From Pseudorhodobacter aquimaris (GTDB lineage: Bacteria; Pseudomonadota; Alphaproteobacteria; Rhodobacterales; Rhodobacteraceae), in contig NZ_LGHS01000077.1 of the NCBI RefSeq assembly GCF_001202025.1, forward strand, positions 1 through 33,009: a stretch of 33,009 nucleotides of DNA. The letters are read 5' to 3'. The notes under the pieces were generated by a model, which saw only the letters and a program-made list of their open reading frames with translations, had not been told where the DNA came from and did no database searches. The position numbers were made by a program, and so were the translations under genes. Below, in pieces: positions 1-10,482 of this stretch (position 1 is its first letter; the number at the start of each line of letters is the position of its first letter).

Positions 1-110
1 CAGCTTATTGCGTTCCTGAGTAAGCTTCCAAGGTGCGTTGTTGCTATGGAGGCTTGCGCTACGTCCCATTATTGGGGGCGTGAGATTGGCAAGCTCGGTC
101 ACGAGGCTCG
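1..110. other. Outer flank shared by both IS copies, unidentified
   Basis: These 110 bases lie outside the IS terminal repeat but are repeated at 32900-33009. On the minus strand one frame stays open across the whole stretch, ending in residues such as NNAPWKLTQERNKL, which could be part of a protein, but I do not recognise it. An 8-bp perfect inverted repeat (98-105 and 107-114, one base between) straddles the IS border. It may be the end of a host element into which the IS inserted. Confidence 0.4.
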
Positions 111-174
111 TGACGTTGCCCCCTCCGCCTAATCCATTTTGAGATAGCCTCTGGCCCAACCGAAAGGACCAGAG

Positions 175-441
175 ATGAAGCGCAGCAGGTTTACCGAAGA
201 ACAGATCATCGGCATTCTGAAGGAGCATGAGGCCGGTGTTTCCGTCGCCGATCTGTGCCGCAAGCACGGCGTCAGCGATGCAACCGTCTACAAGTGGAAA
301 GCCAAGTATGGCGGTATGGATGTTAGCGAAGCCAAACGGCTGAAGGCGCTCGAGGATGAGAACGGCAGGCTGAAGAAGCTGCTCGCCGATGCCATGCTCG
401 ACAATTCGGCCTTGAAGGATCTTCTCGGAAAAAAATGGTAG
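175..441 (+). CDS. IS3-family transposase OrfA (helix-turn-helix subunit)
   Basis: An 88-residue protein. Residues about 1-45 form the IS3/IS911-type helix-turn-helix that binds the terminal repeats ([16 protein letters not shown], then [24 protein letters not shown]). Residues about 50-85 form a short leucine-rich coiled coil used for multimerisation. A purine-rich AAAGGACCAGAG precedes the ATG. The frame ends at TAG 439-441, just past a run of seven A (429-435), and orfB is in the -1 frame, so a fused OrfAB transposase is probably made by -1 slippage. The length is normal and the gene looks intact. Confidence 0.93.
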   Translation: MKRSRFTEEQIIGILKEHEAGVSVADLCRKHGVSDATVYKWKAKYGGMDVSEAKRLKALEDENGRLKKLLADAMLDNSALKDLLGKKW

Positions 442-1364
442 CGCCCGCCGCGAAGCGGCAAGCGGTCGCGCATCTTGTGGAAGACCACGGGATGAGCGAG
501 CGGCGGGCGTGCCGGGTGATCGGCTGTTGTCGGATGACCATGCGCTACGAGGCGGTCCGGCAGGGCGACCCCGTGCTGCGCGAGCGGCTGAAGGAGCTGG
601 CCAAGGTGCGCCGTCGATTCGGCGACAGGCGGCTGCATGTCTTCCTGAGACGCGAAGGCCATGAGGTGAACCACAAGCGCCTGTTCCGCATCTACTGCGA
701 GGAACGGCTGCATGTCCGCCGCCGGGGCGGGCGCAAACGGGCCATGGGCACACGGGCTCCGATGGTGCTGCCAATGATGCCGAACCAGCGCTGGTCCCTC
801 GACTTCGTGTCAGACCAACTCACGGACGGCCGCCGGTTCCGCATCATGACCGTCGTCGATGATTGCACGCGGGAATGCCTGGCTCTGATCGCCGACACCT
901 CACTGTCGGGTGCCCGTGTGGCGCGAGAACTGGCGACCTTGTTTGGCGCCCGCGGCAAGCCCCAGACGATGGTCAGCGATAACGGGACCGAGTTCACCTC
1001 GAACGCAATCCTGACCTTCGCCGATGACTGCAAGATCGACTGGCACTACATCGCGCCGGGAAAACCGACCCAGAATGCGTTCATCGAGAGCTTCAACGGC
1101 CGACTGCGTGACGAGCTGTTGAATGAAACACTGTTCCCGTCTTTGCACCACGCGCGCGTCACGCTGGCCGCATGGCGCACGGACTATAACTCTGAACGAC
1201 CTCACTCACGCCTTGGATGGCAAACGCCCGCCGAGTTCGCCCAGACCTTCGCCCCGCAACGGGGCCTGACGCTGCGCAATCAGCAAAGCTCCGCGCCAGC
1301 CCCCGTTGCTCAACCCGCCCAAATGGGCAAAACTCAACCCCGGAGTCTCGCTCACACTGGATAA
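435..1364 (+). CDS. IS3-family transposase OrfB (DDE integrase subunit)
   Basis: A 309-residue protein. It has an N-terminal HTH_21-like part (about 1-60), then an rve integrase core. The catalytic triad is visible: D123 in SLDF, D182 in SDNGTEF and E218 in [12 protein letters not shown], with 35 residues between the second Asp and the Glu, as expected for IS3. The C-terminal [19 protein letters not shown] motif is typical. It overlaps orfA by 7 bp at the slippery A-run and is mainly expected as the C-terminal part of OrfAB. There is no stop or frameshift, so this copy may be active. Confidence 0.93.
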   Translation: MVAPAAKRQAVAHLVEDHGMSERRACRVIGCCRMTMRYEAVRQGDPVLRERLKELAKVRRRFGDRRLHVFLRREGHEVNHKRLFRIYCEERLHVRRRGGRKRAMGTRAPMVLPMMPNQRWSLDFVSDQLTDGRRFRIMTVVDDCTRECLALIADTSLSGARVARELATLFGARGKPQTMVSDNGTEFTSNAILTFADDCKIDWHYIAPGKPTQNAFIESFNGRLRDELLNETLFPSLHHARVTLAAWRTDYNSERPHSRLGWQTPAEFAQTFAPQRGLTLRNQQSSAPAPVAQPAQMGKTQPRSLAHTG

Positions 1365-1382
1365 AAATTGGGGGCAACGTCA

Positions 1383-1555
1383 GCCGGTATGGTGATCCGC
1401 AGATTGGGTCCATACCGGTGTACCGAGATATTCTTGCTCCAGAAGTTCGCCTGGTTTTCGCAATCCATATCTATTCGATCATTTCGTCCATTTAGGTCAT
1501 CGGCTTCCCACACCCCCATTTGCCGATCTCTGCGCTTTTGATACTGTGCCATTTT
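1383..1555 (-). other. Non-coding end of the IS110-like element, possible bridge-RNA region
   Basis: These 173 bases lie between the transposase stop of the decayed IS110/IS1111-like element (1556) and the inserted IS3-family element. They contain a perfect 9-bp hairpin, CCGGTATGG (1384-1392) and CCATACCGG (1410-1418). IS110-family elements encode a guide (bridge) RNA in a non-coding end; in IS1111-type members it lies downstream of the transposase. That this stretch is such a region is inference from position and the hairpin only. A 66-residue minus frame here (from 1552) matches nothing I know. Confidence 0.35.
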
Positions 1556-2577
1556 TTAACCTGCAGCGGCTTTTGCAGAGGTCGGATCTCGGCATCTCTC
1601 GTTTTTCGTCAGCATGGCCCACACTGCGTGCGCCATCTTGTAGGCCAATGCGATCGCGACCAGCATTCGTGGCTTTCTTGATAGCAGTTGCGCGAGCCAG
1701 GAACCCTCCGGGATCGACTTGCGCCCATCCAGTTCAGCCGAGGCATTGCACCAATAATCAGCAGGCGTCGAATGTCGGCCTGACCTGTCTTTGATATACG
1801 CCCCAACCGCCCTTTGCCGCCCGAAGAGTGCTGGCGCGGCACAAGACCCAACCAAGCGCCAAAGTCCCGTCTGCGTCGGAAGCTCTTCATTTCCGGAGCA
1901 AAAGCCTCGATCGCAAGCGCGGTCATGGGTCCGACACCAGGCATAGTTTGCAACTGAAGCGCCGTGTTGCTCTGCTCCGCCCACCTCTTTACTTTCTTCG
2001 TCTTGGCTTCGATCCGCGCGGTCTTCTCGGTAATCTGCGCCATCAGGTCTCGGCATTCTTCGCGGAGCGGCACGGGCGGACTGCTAATATTCTCGTTGAG
2101 GATTGCCTCTATGCGCTTTAGATGCCCGATCCTCTGTGGGACGGTGGAGCCGTACTCATAAAGCGCCCCGCGCAGCGCGTGTGTGAGCTCAGCATGTTGG
2201 CGGACAAGGCGTTCTCGGGTACGAAACAGCACGGCGCGAGCTTGTTGGTCCTCAGACTTCGGCCCGACGAAGCGCATCTCAGGGCGCTGCGCCGCGATGA
2301 CTATTGCCTCGGCATCGGCCGTGTCGTTTTTCTGCTTCTTCACGAACGGCCGCACGTATTGAGGTGCAATCAGCCGCACCTCATGACCACGCTGGATCCT
2401 TTCACAGGCTCAATAGCTCGCACTACCGCAGGCCTCCATCACGACGAATGCAGACGGTTGGTCCGACGTGAACTGCCGGAACTACGGCCGTGTCAACTTC
2501 TTGCAGAATTTCAATTGCCCCGTCATCGTGGCGCCGCGCAGCTGGAAAACATTTTTTGCCAGATCAACACCGATCAT
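1556..2577 (-). pseudogene. Decayed IS110-family (IS1111-like) transposase
   Basis: Read on the minus strand, the protein starts MIGVDLAKNVFQL at 2577, or at a TTG slightly upstream with an AAGGA ribosome site. It shows the RuvC-like DEDD N-terminus (GVDLAKN, VVMEACGSA, KNDTADAEAI) and the C-terminal transposase_20 part (MPGVGPMTALAIEAF, GAWLGLVPRQHSSGGK, GRISKTGQADIRRLLIIGA). It is broken by an in-frame TAG at 2482-2484, an in-frame TGA at 2410-2412 and a one-base frameshift near 1723-1727, after which the normal C-terminus (GRKSIPEGSWLAQLL ... TKNERCRDPTSA) continues in another frame to TAA 1556-1558. About 340 residues would be encoded if repaired. It cannot make an active transposase. Confidence 0.9.
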
Positions 2578-2722
2578 TGTATCTTGCAACTTGTCGTCCT
2601 TTCGGTTTCGTGTTTCTCAACACCACAACCTCGGGACATTGCGATGCCGTCTGGGGAGGGCGGCAACCACCCCATCTGTATAACTGCGGTTTGGTCCATG
2701 CTTGCTGAGATGAGCACGGACA
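2578..2722. other. Spacer between two decayed transposases
   Basis: This is the leader of the IS110-like transposase on the minus strand and the upstream edge of the IS256-like remnant on the plus strand. An AAGGACGACAAG stretch just before the IS110-like start could be its ribosome site. No gene is supported here. It probably contains the other end of the IS110-like element, whose exact border I cannot fix. Confidence 0.3.
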
Positions 2723-3875
2723 ATGACAATTTCCAAGGAACTGCTGGACGAACTTCTAAAGGACTGCGGGCGGCCTGAGGATCTGCTTGGTATCAGGAGG
2801 GTCAGAAAATGATCCGGGGGATCATTTTCCCGATGATTGGCCGGGTTGATCAAAGAACTCAAGATCAAGCTGATGTAACGGATGCTGAATGCCGGGCTGA
2901 CAGCGCATCTGGGGTATGAATACGGCAAGCATGCGCCGGCGGACCAAGCCAATCGGCACAAGGGACCATCCGCGAAGATGCTCAAGGGCCAGGATGGAGC
3001 GCCGCCGATTTCCATTCCGCGCAACCGGGACGGCAGTTTCGAGCTCGAACTGGTCAAGCAGGTGCAGACGCGGATTAATGGGGTGGATGACAAGATCATC
3101 GGTCTCTATGCCGCAGATCGCGCCAGACCCGATCAGCCGTGTCACTGATGCGGTGCTGGATGAAATCCACGAAAGGCAAACACGGGCGCTGGAGCGGATG
3201 TATCCCATCGTGATTTTCGACGCACTGCGAGCCAAAATCCCGGATGCTGACGGCCGGATGGTAAAGAACAAGGCTGTTTGCGTGGCGCTCGGCGTCAACC
3301 GTGACGGGGTTCGTGAGGTGCTTTGCCTGTGGGTTGCCGACAATGAAGGTGCCAAATTCTGGCTGTCGGTGATGAATGAGCTGAAGAACCGAGGGCTTCA
3401 GGACGTGCTGATCGCCGTTGTGCCCTCTCATGGTTTGCAAGCAAATCACTGTCGGTAACAGATGGGCTGAAAGGCTTTCACCAATGCCATCACCGCCGCC
3501 TTCCCAGAAGCCACGGTCCAGCCATGTATCGTGCATCTGGTGCGCCATTCGCTTAACTTTTACGCGTGGAAGGACCGTAAGGTCGTGACCGCAGATCTGC
3601 GCCGGATTTACAGTGCCCCGACCGCTGATCTGGCTGCGGCTGAGAAATACGCCTCAATTGCCCCGGCTTGGCGGCGGGCATGGCAGGAGGTGACCCTGTT
3701 CTCTGCCTTTGATCCGGCCATCCGCAAATCGATCAAGACCCGTGGCTCGTTCCCGACCGAGGAGGCCGCCACAAAACCGGTCTTTCTGGCGATCCGCAAC
3801 TTTGAGAAAGGTGGCGGAAATGTCCGGGATTGGTTTGCCACCGGAAATCAATTCGCTCTTATATTCGAAGAGCGC
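2723..3875 (+). pseudogene. Decayed IS256-family (Mutator-like) transposase
   Basis: Translation from ATG 2723 begins MTISKELLDELLKDCGRPEDLLG, a typical IS256-family N-terminus. Later frames carry family blocks in order: LTAHLGYEYGKHAP, SFELELVKQVQTRINGVDDKIIGLYA, ISRVTDAVLDEI, MYPIVIFDALRAKI, VKNKAVCVALGVNRDGVREVLCLWVADNEGAKFW, HLVRHSLNFYAWKDRK, KYASIAPAWRRAWQEV and RGSFPTEEAATK. Breaks include a palindromic insert near 2788-2840, a deletion near 3113 that removes about 25 residues, a junk insert near 3425-3465 just before the second catalytic Asp block (DGLKGF), and loss of the segment normally holding the third catalytic residue (NAIESLNR, missing between SAFDPA and IRKSIK). It is inactive. 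Confidence 0.88.
2806..2828. repeat. Perfect 10-bp palindrome inserted in the IS256-like gene
   Basis: AAAATGATCC (2806-2815), loop GGG, then GGATCATTTT (2819-2828). It lies inside an insert of about 45-50 bases that interrupts the IS256-family reading between LLG and GLIKELK. It may be the fused terminal repeats left by another element or a very small MITE-like insertion; I see no second copy in the window. Confidence 0.6.
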
Positions 3876-5297
3876 ATCAAGGACGGCAAACCTTATATCC
3901 ACAGCCGTATCGCCCACGACGACATCTCTGTCAGCGCGAACTGGCAGACCAAGATCGACCCCAAAATTACGCAGCTGAACTGCTCGGTGAGCGCGGCCAT
4001 CCGATCGGGCTATGTCGTCCGCTGCGACGTGGTTTTCGATCCGACCATCGACCCGCGGGAGTTCATCGAGGATGCCGATTTCGGCGTCGCTCGGGGCTCG
4101 ACTCTTCGCAAGCAGTATCGGAACTCGAAAGGCAACTTCACCGCGCCGTTGCTGTACTTCCAGCGGCCGACAGCACGTTTCGATGAACTGGCACCCTTCT
4201 CCGCAGCAGAGAAGCGCCTGCGCCCGGACCGACGAGATTGAGCACCTACGCGATCACAGGTTCAACTTCGCAAAGCGAGCGCGCGACAGCCGGAACGCCT
4301 TCGATGGCATTATGACCCACGATACCTACACGAAAGCGGCGACCCTTGCGTGCCTCAAGTGGATAATCCCCCGCGGTAAGCTCGCCCTCATTGGCGAGAA
4401 AGAAGGACAAATGGCCCGCGTTGTGCCACACATCTGCCGCGAAGAGATCCTCGCGGACAGTTTCGAACGGGCGGTCATCGGGTTTAATAAAAACGCACTA
4501 ATCGACCGTATACCGCAGAATCAGGCGGAGTTTTCGAAAAGCCTCACCAGTTGGCGCGATATGCATCCCCACCTGACGCCTTGGGAAGCGCTACAGAGCT
4601 GGACTTCCGCGAACCTGAAGCCTATCGACCACACCAACCAAACGACCAGTCGAGAAGCTCGTGGCTGGGTCCATTGCCCAATCCAGCCGACCTCCATCTT
4701 CATGAATGCCATCCGCGCGTCAGTAACATCCAGCGCGCAGATGGCCGTAGCTCTCGCGTGGGCGTCACGTACATCAACGGCCTCGCCTAAAATCCGCGCG
4801 TCCTGATCACTCTGAAGGACATATGGCGCGTGCACTACAACTTGTTCGACTGGACGCTCTACAAAACGCCTCTTAAGGCGGATGCATCGTCTCCAGAAGG
4901 CGCGGGGGATGCTCCCATGTCAGATGAGAAGGGCCCACAGATCTGGCGCATCGCGGTGCCGGGGACAGACAGGGCGAGCCTCGTGTCGTAGAGGCGCACC
5001 CATAAGGTCACCAGGACCACGCCGGCGATGCGGTTGGGTGTCCAGCAGCCATCGCAACCAAAGGGCTCGGGTCAGGAAGCAGATGCCCCCGAAGAGGCGG
5101 AAGCCTCAAGCGGAGTTACCAAGAAGAAGAGACACCGCCGACGAGGCAATCCTCCCCACCTGCCCGACCTCACCAGGATTCTCTATCAACCTTGGCTGTT
5201 CCAAGGCACGCCGATGTGGGAAAAACTTCAGGGTCGATGGCGGACTGATAAAGAAAACGGGCGACAGTTTCCTGCCGCCCGTGTCCTACAACTCTGA
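3876..5297 (+). pseudogene. Unrecognised frameshifted coding remnant
   Basis: After the IS256 block ends at FALIFEERIK, coding-like sequence continues in the same frame (DGKPYIHSRIAHDDISVSAN ... LYFQRPTARFDELAPF) to a TGA at 4239-4241. It then continues in another frame (about 4250-4660: HLRDHRFNFAKRARDSRN ... ILADSFERAVIGFNKNALIDR ... TPWEALQSW). It returns to the first frame (about 4670-5297) but is cut by TAA 4788-4790 and TAG 4989-4991; the last part is Lys/Arg-rich (VTKKKRHRRRG). Composition and continuity suggest one former protein of roughly 450 residues, perhaps a large transposase or other mobile-element protein. I do not recognise the family. At least one frameshift and two internal stops make it a pseudogene. 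Confidence 0.5.
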
Positions 5298-5301
5298 ATG
5301 A

Positions 5302-5317
5302 CTCCGAAAAATCGGGG
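5302..5317. terminator. Weak hairpin downstream of atpC
   Basis: CTCCGA (5302-5307), loop AAAA, TCGGGG (5312-5317). It lies 23 bp beyond the atpC stop. The stem pairs better on the plus strand than on the minus, and the T-run is poor, so it may be only a residual or weak end-of-operon terminator for the atp genes. Confidence 0.35.
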
Positions 5318-5339
5318 CCTTCTTAAATATGTCACCGGA

Positions 5340-5738
5340 TCAATGCGAAGCGTGCTGGCGCAGAGCCATCATATCTTGCACCAATTTCTCAGCATCATCT
5401 TTGTCTTCCGGCAGCGCCACTGCCGCAAGCTCCCGTGCTTGATCAATCATGCCATCCAGAACGGTACCGGACAGATCCTCAACCGGCACGGCCTGTTCGG
5501 CCAGAACCGAAATACCAGCAGCATTGATCTCGGCAAAGCCGCCAGTGACGGCAAATGCCAAGGTCTTATCAGTTCCAACTGCTTTCAAGATGCCGGGGCG
5601 GAGTGTGGTGATGGTGGCGGCATGCCCTTCCATCGCCGTCATATCGCCATTGGCACCCGGAATTTGAACTTCAACGGCCTGAAACGAGGCAAGCCGCTTT
5701 TCCGGTGACACCAAGTCGAATTGCAAAGTCGCGGCCAT
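5340..5738 (-). CDS. atpC: F1 ATP synthase epsilon subunit
   Basis: A 132-residue subunit of the F1 central stalk, which couples rotation to catalysis and inhibits hydrolysis. The N-terminal beta-sandwich is clear: LQFDLVSPEKRLASFQAVEVQIPGANGDMTAMEGHA, then the TTLRPGIL stretch and TGGFAEI. The C-terminal helical part (about 90-132) is short, as in other alphaproteobacteria. It is the last gene of atpHAGDC and starts 9 bp after the atpD stop. The sequence directly downstream is mobile-element debris, so the operon sits at an old rearrangement border. It looks intact. Confidence 0.95.
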   Translation of the reverse strand: MAATLQFDLVSPEKRLASFQAVEVQIPGANGDMTAMEGHAATITTLRPGILKAVGTDKTLAFAVTGGFAEINAAGISVLAEQAVPVEDLSGTVLDGMIDQARELAAVALPEDKDDAEKLVQDMMALRQHASH

Positions 5739-5747
5739 GTTGCCCCC

Positions 5748-7193
<1,446 letters not shown>

Positions 7194-7201
7194 TTAGCGG
7201 G

Positions 7202-8077
7202 TCAAAGCGCCTCAGCGCCCGAGATGATTTCAATGAGTTCTTTGGTGATCGCAGCCTGACGCGAACGGTTGTAGATCGTCGTATATTTGTCGATCATATC
7301 GCCCGCGTTGCGTGTTGCGTTGTCCATCGCACTCATCCGGGCACCCTGTTCCGAGGCCCCGTTTTCAAGCAAAGCGGTGAAGACTTGGGTCGCCACACCG
7401 CGCGGCAAAAGATCGGCCAGAATGCCTTCCTCTGACGGCTCGTAATCGTACAGCGCCACCGAGTCACCAGCATCTTCCGCATCAAATTGCGCGGGAATAA
7501 CCTGCTGCGCCGTTGGCACCTGACTAATAACCGACTGGAAGCGATTGAAGAACAAAGTCGCCACGTCGAATTCGCCCGCGTCGAAACGCGCCAGAATATC
7601 GCGGGAAATCCCCTGTGCCTGCGCATAGCCCACGCGCTTCACTTCAGACAGATCCACATGGCCGATGAAATGCGACGCAAAATCACGCTTCAACTGCTCC
7701 CGGCCTTTTTTGCCGACAGTCAGAATTTTCACGGTCTTGCCCTCGGCCAACAGCTTGTTCGCCTGCAACCTTGCCATCCGCACGATCGAGGAGTTGAAGC
7801 CGCCGCAAAGCCCACGCTCCGCCGTCATCACGACGAGAAGATGCACCTTGTCCTCACCCGTCCCGGCCAGAAGCCGGGGCGCGCTGGAGGAGGTTCCGAC
7901 CGAGGCCGAAAGCCCCGCCATCACCGCATTCATCCGTTCGGCATAGGGCCGACCGGCCTCAGCAGCTTCTTGCGCGCGGCGAAGCTTCGCCGCGGCAACC
8001 ATCTGCATGGCCTTTGTGATCTTACGAGTGTTTTTAATACTCGTGATCTTGTTTTTTAAGTCCTTTAGGCTCGGCAT
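7202..8077 (-). CDS. atpG: F1 ATP synthase gamma subunit
   Basis: The 291-residue rotor shaft. The N-terminal helix [36 protein letters not shown] and the C-terminal helix ([17 protein letters not shown] ... [23 protein letters not shown]), which pair to form the coiled shaft, are both intact, as is the [12 protein letters not shown] segment. It starts 12 bp after the atpA stop and is followed 20 bp later by atpD. Length and motifs are normal for alphaproteobacteria. Confidence 0.97.
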   Translation of the reverse strand: MPSLKDLKNKITSIKNTRKITKAMQMVAAAKLRRAQEAAEAGRPYAERMNAVMAGLSASVGTSSSAPRLLAGTGEDKVHLLVVMTAERGLCGGFNSSIVRMARLQANKLLAEGKTVKILTVGKKGREQLKRDFASHFIGHVDLSEVKRVGYAQAQGISRDILARFDAGEFDVATLFFNRFQSVISQVPTAQQVIPAQFDAEDAGDSVALYDYEPSEEGILADLLPRGVATQVFTALLENGASEQGARMSAMDNATRNAGDMIDKYTTIYNRSRQAAITKELIEIISGAEAL

Positions 8078-8089
8078 CTACCTACCCCT

Positions 8090-9627
8090 TTAGGCGAAAT
8101 CTTTTGCATATGCGTTCAACGCGGCTTTGATCTTGTCTTCAAGCTCGCCCTTCACCTTACGATCGTTGTTGGTGATATCTGCCAACAGGTCCGCATGATT
8201 GGAACGAAGATGCTTGAGCAAGCCTGCCTCGTAGCGACCGACGTCTTTGACAGCAATCTTGTCAAGGTAGCCCTTGGTGCCCGCAAAGATGACGCAAACG
8301 ATTTCTGCGTTGGTCAAAGGCGAATACTGCGGCTGCTTCATCAGCTCTGTCAGACGCGCACCGCGGTTCAGCAGCGCTTGGGTCGAGGCATCAAGGTCAG
8401 AGCCGAACTGCGCAAAGGCAGCCATCTCGCGGTACTGCGCCAGTTCCAGCTTGACCGGACCCGCAACCGATTTCATCGCATCCGTTTGCGCCGAAGAGCC
8501 AACCCGCGAAACCGAAAGACCGGTGTTCACAGCCGGACGGATACCCTGATAGAAAAGCTCGGTTTCCAAGAATATCTGACCGTCGGTGATCGAGATCACG
8601 TTGGTTGGAATAAAGGCGGAAACGTCACCACCTTGGGTTTCAATGATCGGCAGCGCCGTCAAAGAGCCCGAACCGTGATCGGCGTTCAGTTTCGCAGAAC
8701 GCTCCAGCAAACGGGAGTGCAGATAGAACACGTCGCCCGGATAGGCTTCGCGCCCCGGAGGACGGCGCAGCAACAGCGACATCTGACGATAAGACACGGC
8801 CTGTTTGGAAAGGTCATCATAGATGATCAGCGCGTGACGGCCATTGTCGCGGAAATGTTCCGCAATCGAGGTCGCGGCATAGGGCGCCAGGAACTGCATC
8901 GGTGCCGGATCAGAGGCGGTCGCAGCCACAACAGTGGTATAGGCAATCGCACCGGTTTCTTCGAGCTTCTTGACCAGCTGCGCAACAGTAGAACGCTTCT
9001 GGCCGATCGCGACATAAACGCAATACAGCTTCTTGGATTCATCGTCGCCAGCAGCTTTGTTATAGACGCCTGGTTCAGAATGGTATCCAGCGCAATCGCG
9101 GTTTTACCTGTCTGGCGGTCACCGATGATCAATTCGCGCTGGCCACGGCCAACCGGGATCATCGCGTCAACCGATTTCATGCCAGTTGCCATTGGCTCAT
9201 GCACCGATTGGCGCGGAATAATGCCGGGGGCCTTCACGTCGGCAATCGCGCGCTTGGACGTACCGAGCGCACCCTTACCGTCGATCGGATTGCCCAGACC
9301 GTCAACAACACGGCCCAACAGCTCATCACCAACAGGCACGTCCACGATGGACTTGGTACGCTTGACGGTGTCGCCTTCCTTGATGCTGCGGTCATCCCCG
9401 AAGATAACGACACCGACGTTATCAACTTCAAGGTTCAGCGCCATGCCGCGGATCCCGCCGGGGAACTCGACCATTTCGCCGGCCTGAACATTGTCCAAAC
9501 CATGTACGCGGGCGATACCATCCCCGACACTCAGAACCCGGCCGACTTCGGCAACTTCAGCATCTTGGCCGAAGTTTTTGATCTGGTCCTTGAGGATCGC
9601 AGAGATTTCAGCTGCTTGGATACCCAT
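8090..9627 (-). pseudogene. atpA: F1 ATP synthase alpha subunit, one-base frameshift
   Basis: The non-catalytic alpha subunit of F1. Reading starts at ATG 9627, immediately after the atpH stop, and is normal to residue 186 (DTILNQ), including the P-loop GDRQTGKT at 169-176. Then one base is missing within 9068-9070: the next codon has only GC before [13 protein letters not shown] resumes in the other frame and runs to 8090 with normal motifs ([66 protein letters not shown]). The total is 1,538 bases, where 512 codons plus stop need 1,539. As the gene stands, the product would be about 266 residues with a nonsense tail. A sequencing error is a serious alternative because the gene is normally needed. 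Confidence 0.9.
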
Positions 9628-10188
9628 TTATCCGACCTCTTTCATTGCATTCTGGAGAGCCGCGAGCTTTGCCTTGACCGAAGTATCGATCATGGTGGAG
9701 CCGAGCTTGACGATAAGACCACCGATGAGGGATTCATCGACAGCGGTTTTCAGTTTCACGTCCTTGCCAACACGCGCCTTCAGCGTCTCGGCAAGATCTT
9801 TGGCCTGTGCAGCCGAAAGCTTGGTGGCCGAGGTCACCTCAGCCGTCACCTCACCTTTTTCCGCGCTGATCATATCGCGCACGACTGTTATCAACTGCGG
9901 CAGTACGAACAAGCGACGCTTGGAAGCCATCAGGGCCAGTGTATTTGCGGTCAGGGCCGATAGCCCCATTTTCTTGGCTATCGCGGCAATTGCATTTGCC
10001 TGATCGTCACGACTGTAAACCGGCGAGGCAATCAACGCTTCAAGGTCAGCGCTGGTGGTCAGGGCCGCGTCAAGGGCATCAATATCACCCTCCAGCGCCT
10101 TAATACCGTTACTTTCCTTCGCCAGCTCAAACAAAGCGGTGGCGTAGCGAGCAGCAATGCCGGAGGAGATCGAAGCTGGTTCTGACAC
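9628..10188 (-). CDS. atpH: F1 ATP synthase delta subunit
   Basis: A 186-residue peripheral-stalk subunit linking F1 to the Fo b subunits. The OSCP/delta pattern is visible: [17 protein letters not shown] at the N-terminus, AIAKKMGLS in the middle, and the C-terminal [46 protein letters not shown]. It is the first gene of the operon; its TAA directly precedes the atpA ATG, with AAAGAGG within its last codons serving as the atpA ribosome site. The Fo genes are absent, as usual for this group where they lie elsewhere. Confidence 0.96.
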   Translation of the reverse strand: MSEPASISSGIAARYATALFELAKESNGIKALEGDIDALDAALTTSADLEALIASPVYSRDDQANAIAAIAKKMGLSALTANTLALMASKRRLFVLPQLITVVRDMISAEKGEVTAEVTSATKLSAAQAKDLAETLKARVGKDVKLKTAVDESLIGGLIVKLGSTMIDTSVKAKLAALQNAMKEVG

Positions 10189-10482
10189 GTCATCCCTTCC
10201 GAAATAAAGCCCTTAGACGTATAACACGACATAAGGGCATCCCTTGGCGCATACGGGCGCGTATGCGTCTGAATTTTTCAGTTGTTTAGCAGAGCAGGTT
10301 TTCTGCTGCAACCTCCCGTATAACGCAATTTAACCTTTGTTACGCCCCAGATGGAGAGGTTTTGCGCTACCATACCCCTTAGCCGCGCCAATCGACAATT
10401 TTACCGTACTGTCACACAGAATCGCCACACCGAATCCACCGGGTGCATGCGCCTCATAGTTACGCCTGCACAAGCAAGCGTA
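10189..10482 (-). promoter_or_regulatory. Leader and probable promoter region of atpHAGDC
   Basis: This 294-bp gap separates atpH from the broken VPLPA-CTERM gene and must hold the operon promoter. A perfect 8-bp hairpin, CGCATACG / CGTATGCG (10248-10255 and 10260-10267, 4-base loop), lies about 60-80 bp upstream of atpH without a T-run, so it is more likely a leader structure or operator than a terminator. I could not pick one convincing -35/-10 pair; TTATAC-like sequences occur near 10220 and 10318. No gene is seen. Confidence 0.45.

Larger units (their letters stand above)
1..1382 (+). repeat. Left arm of a perfect 1,382-bp inverted duplication
   Basis: This stretch is the reverse complement of 31628-33009. 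Start and stop positions of every reading frame in the two arms mirror each other exactly (each pair sums to 33010), and the terminal 60 bases I compared directly agree base for base. The repeat contains a whole IS3-family element (111-1382) plus 110 bp of outer flank that is not part of that element. Both arms run to the window edges, so the true repeat may be longer. Shared outer flank means the duplicated unit is bigger than the IS alone, or that the IS sits inside another repeated element. Confidence 0.95.
111..1382 (+). mobile_element. IS3-family insertion sequence (IS407-group-like), left copy
   Basis: The element is 1,272 bp with two overlapping frames, orfA and orfB. The tips are inverted repeats: both start TGACGTTGCCCCC (13 of 13 matching), and similarity continues with gaps for about 40 bp. 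TG...CA tips, a two-frame transposase with an A7 slippery run and a DDE triad with D(35)E spacing are typical of the IS3 family; the OrfA sequence is of the IS407 kind. IS407-group elements usually make 4-bp target duplications, but the flanks here are ctcg (107-110) and gccg (1383-1386), which do not match. It inserted next to, or inside the non-coding end of, a decayed IS110-like element. Confidence 0.9.

Noticed and set aside
8195-9487. A 430-codon plus-strand frame opposite atpA
   Set aside because: Shadow of atpA; Arg/His-rich with no family pattern.
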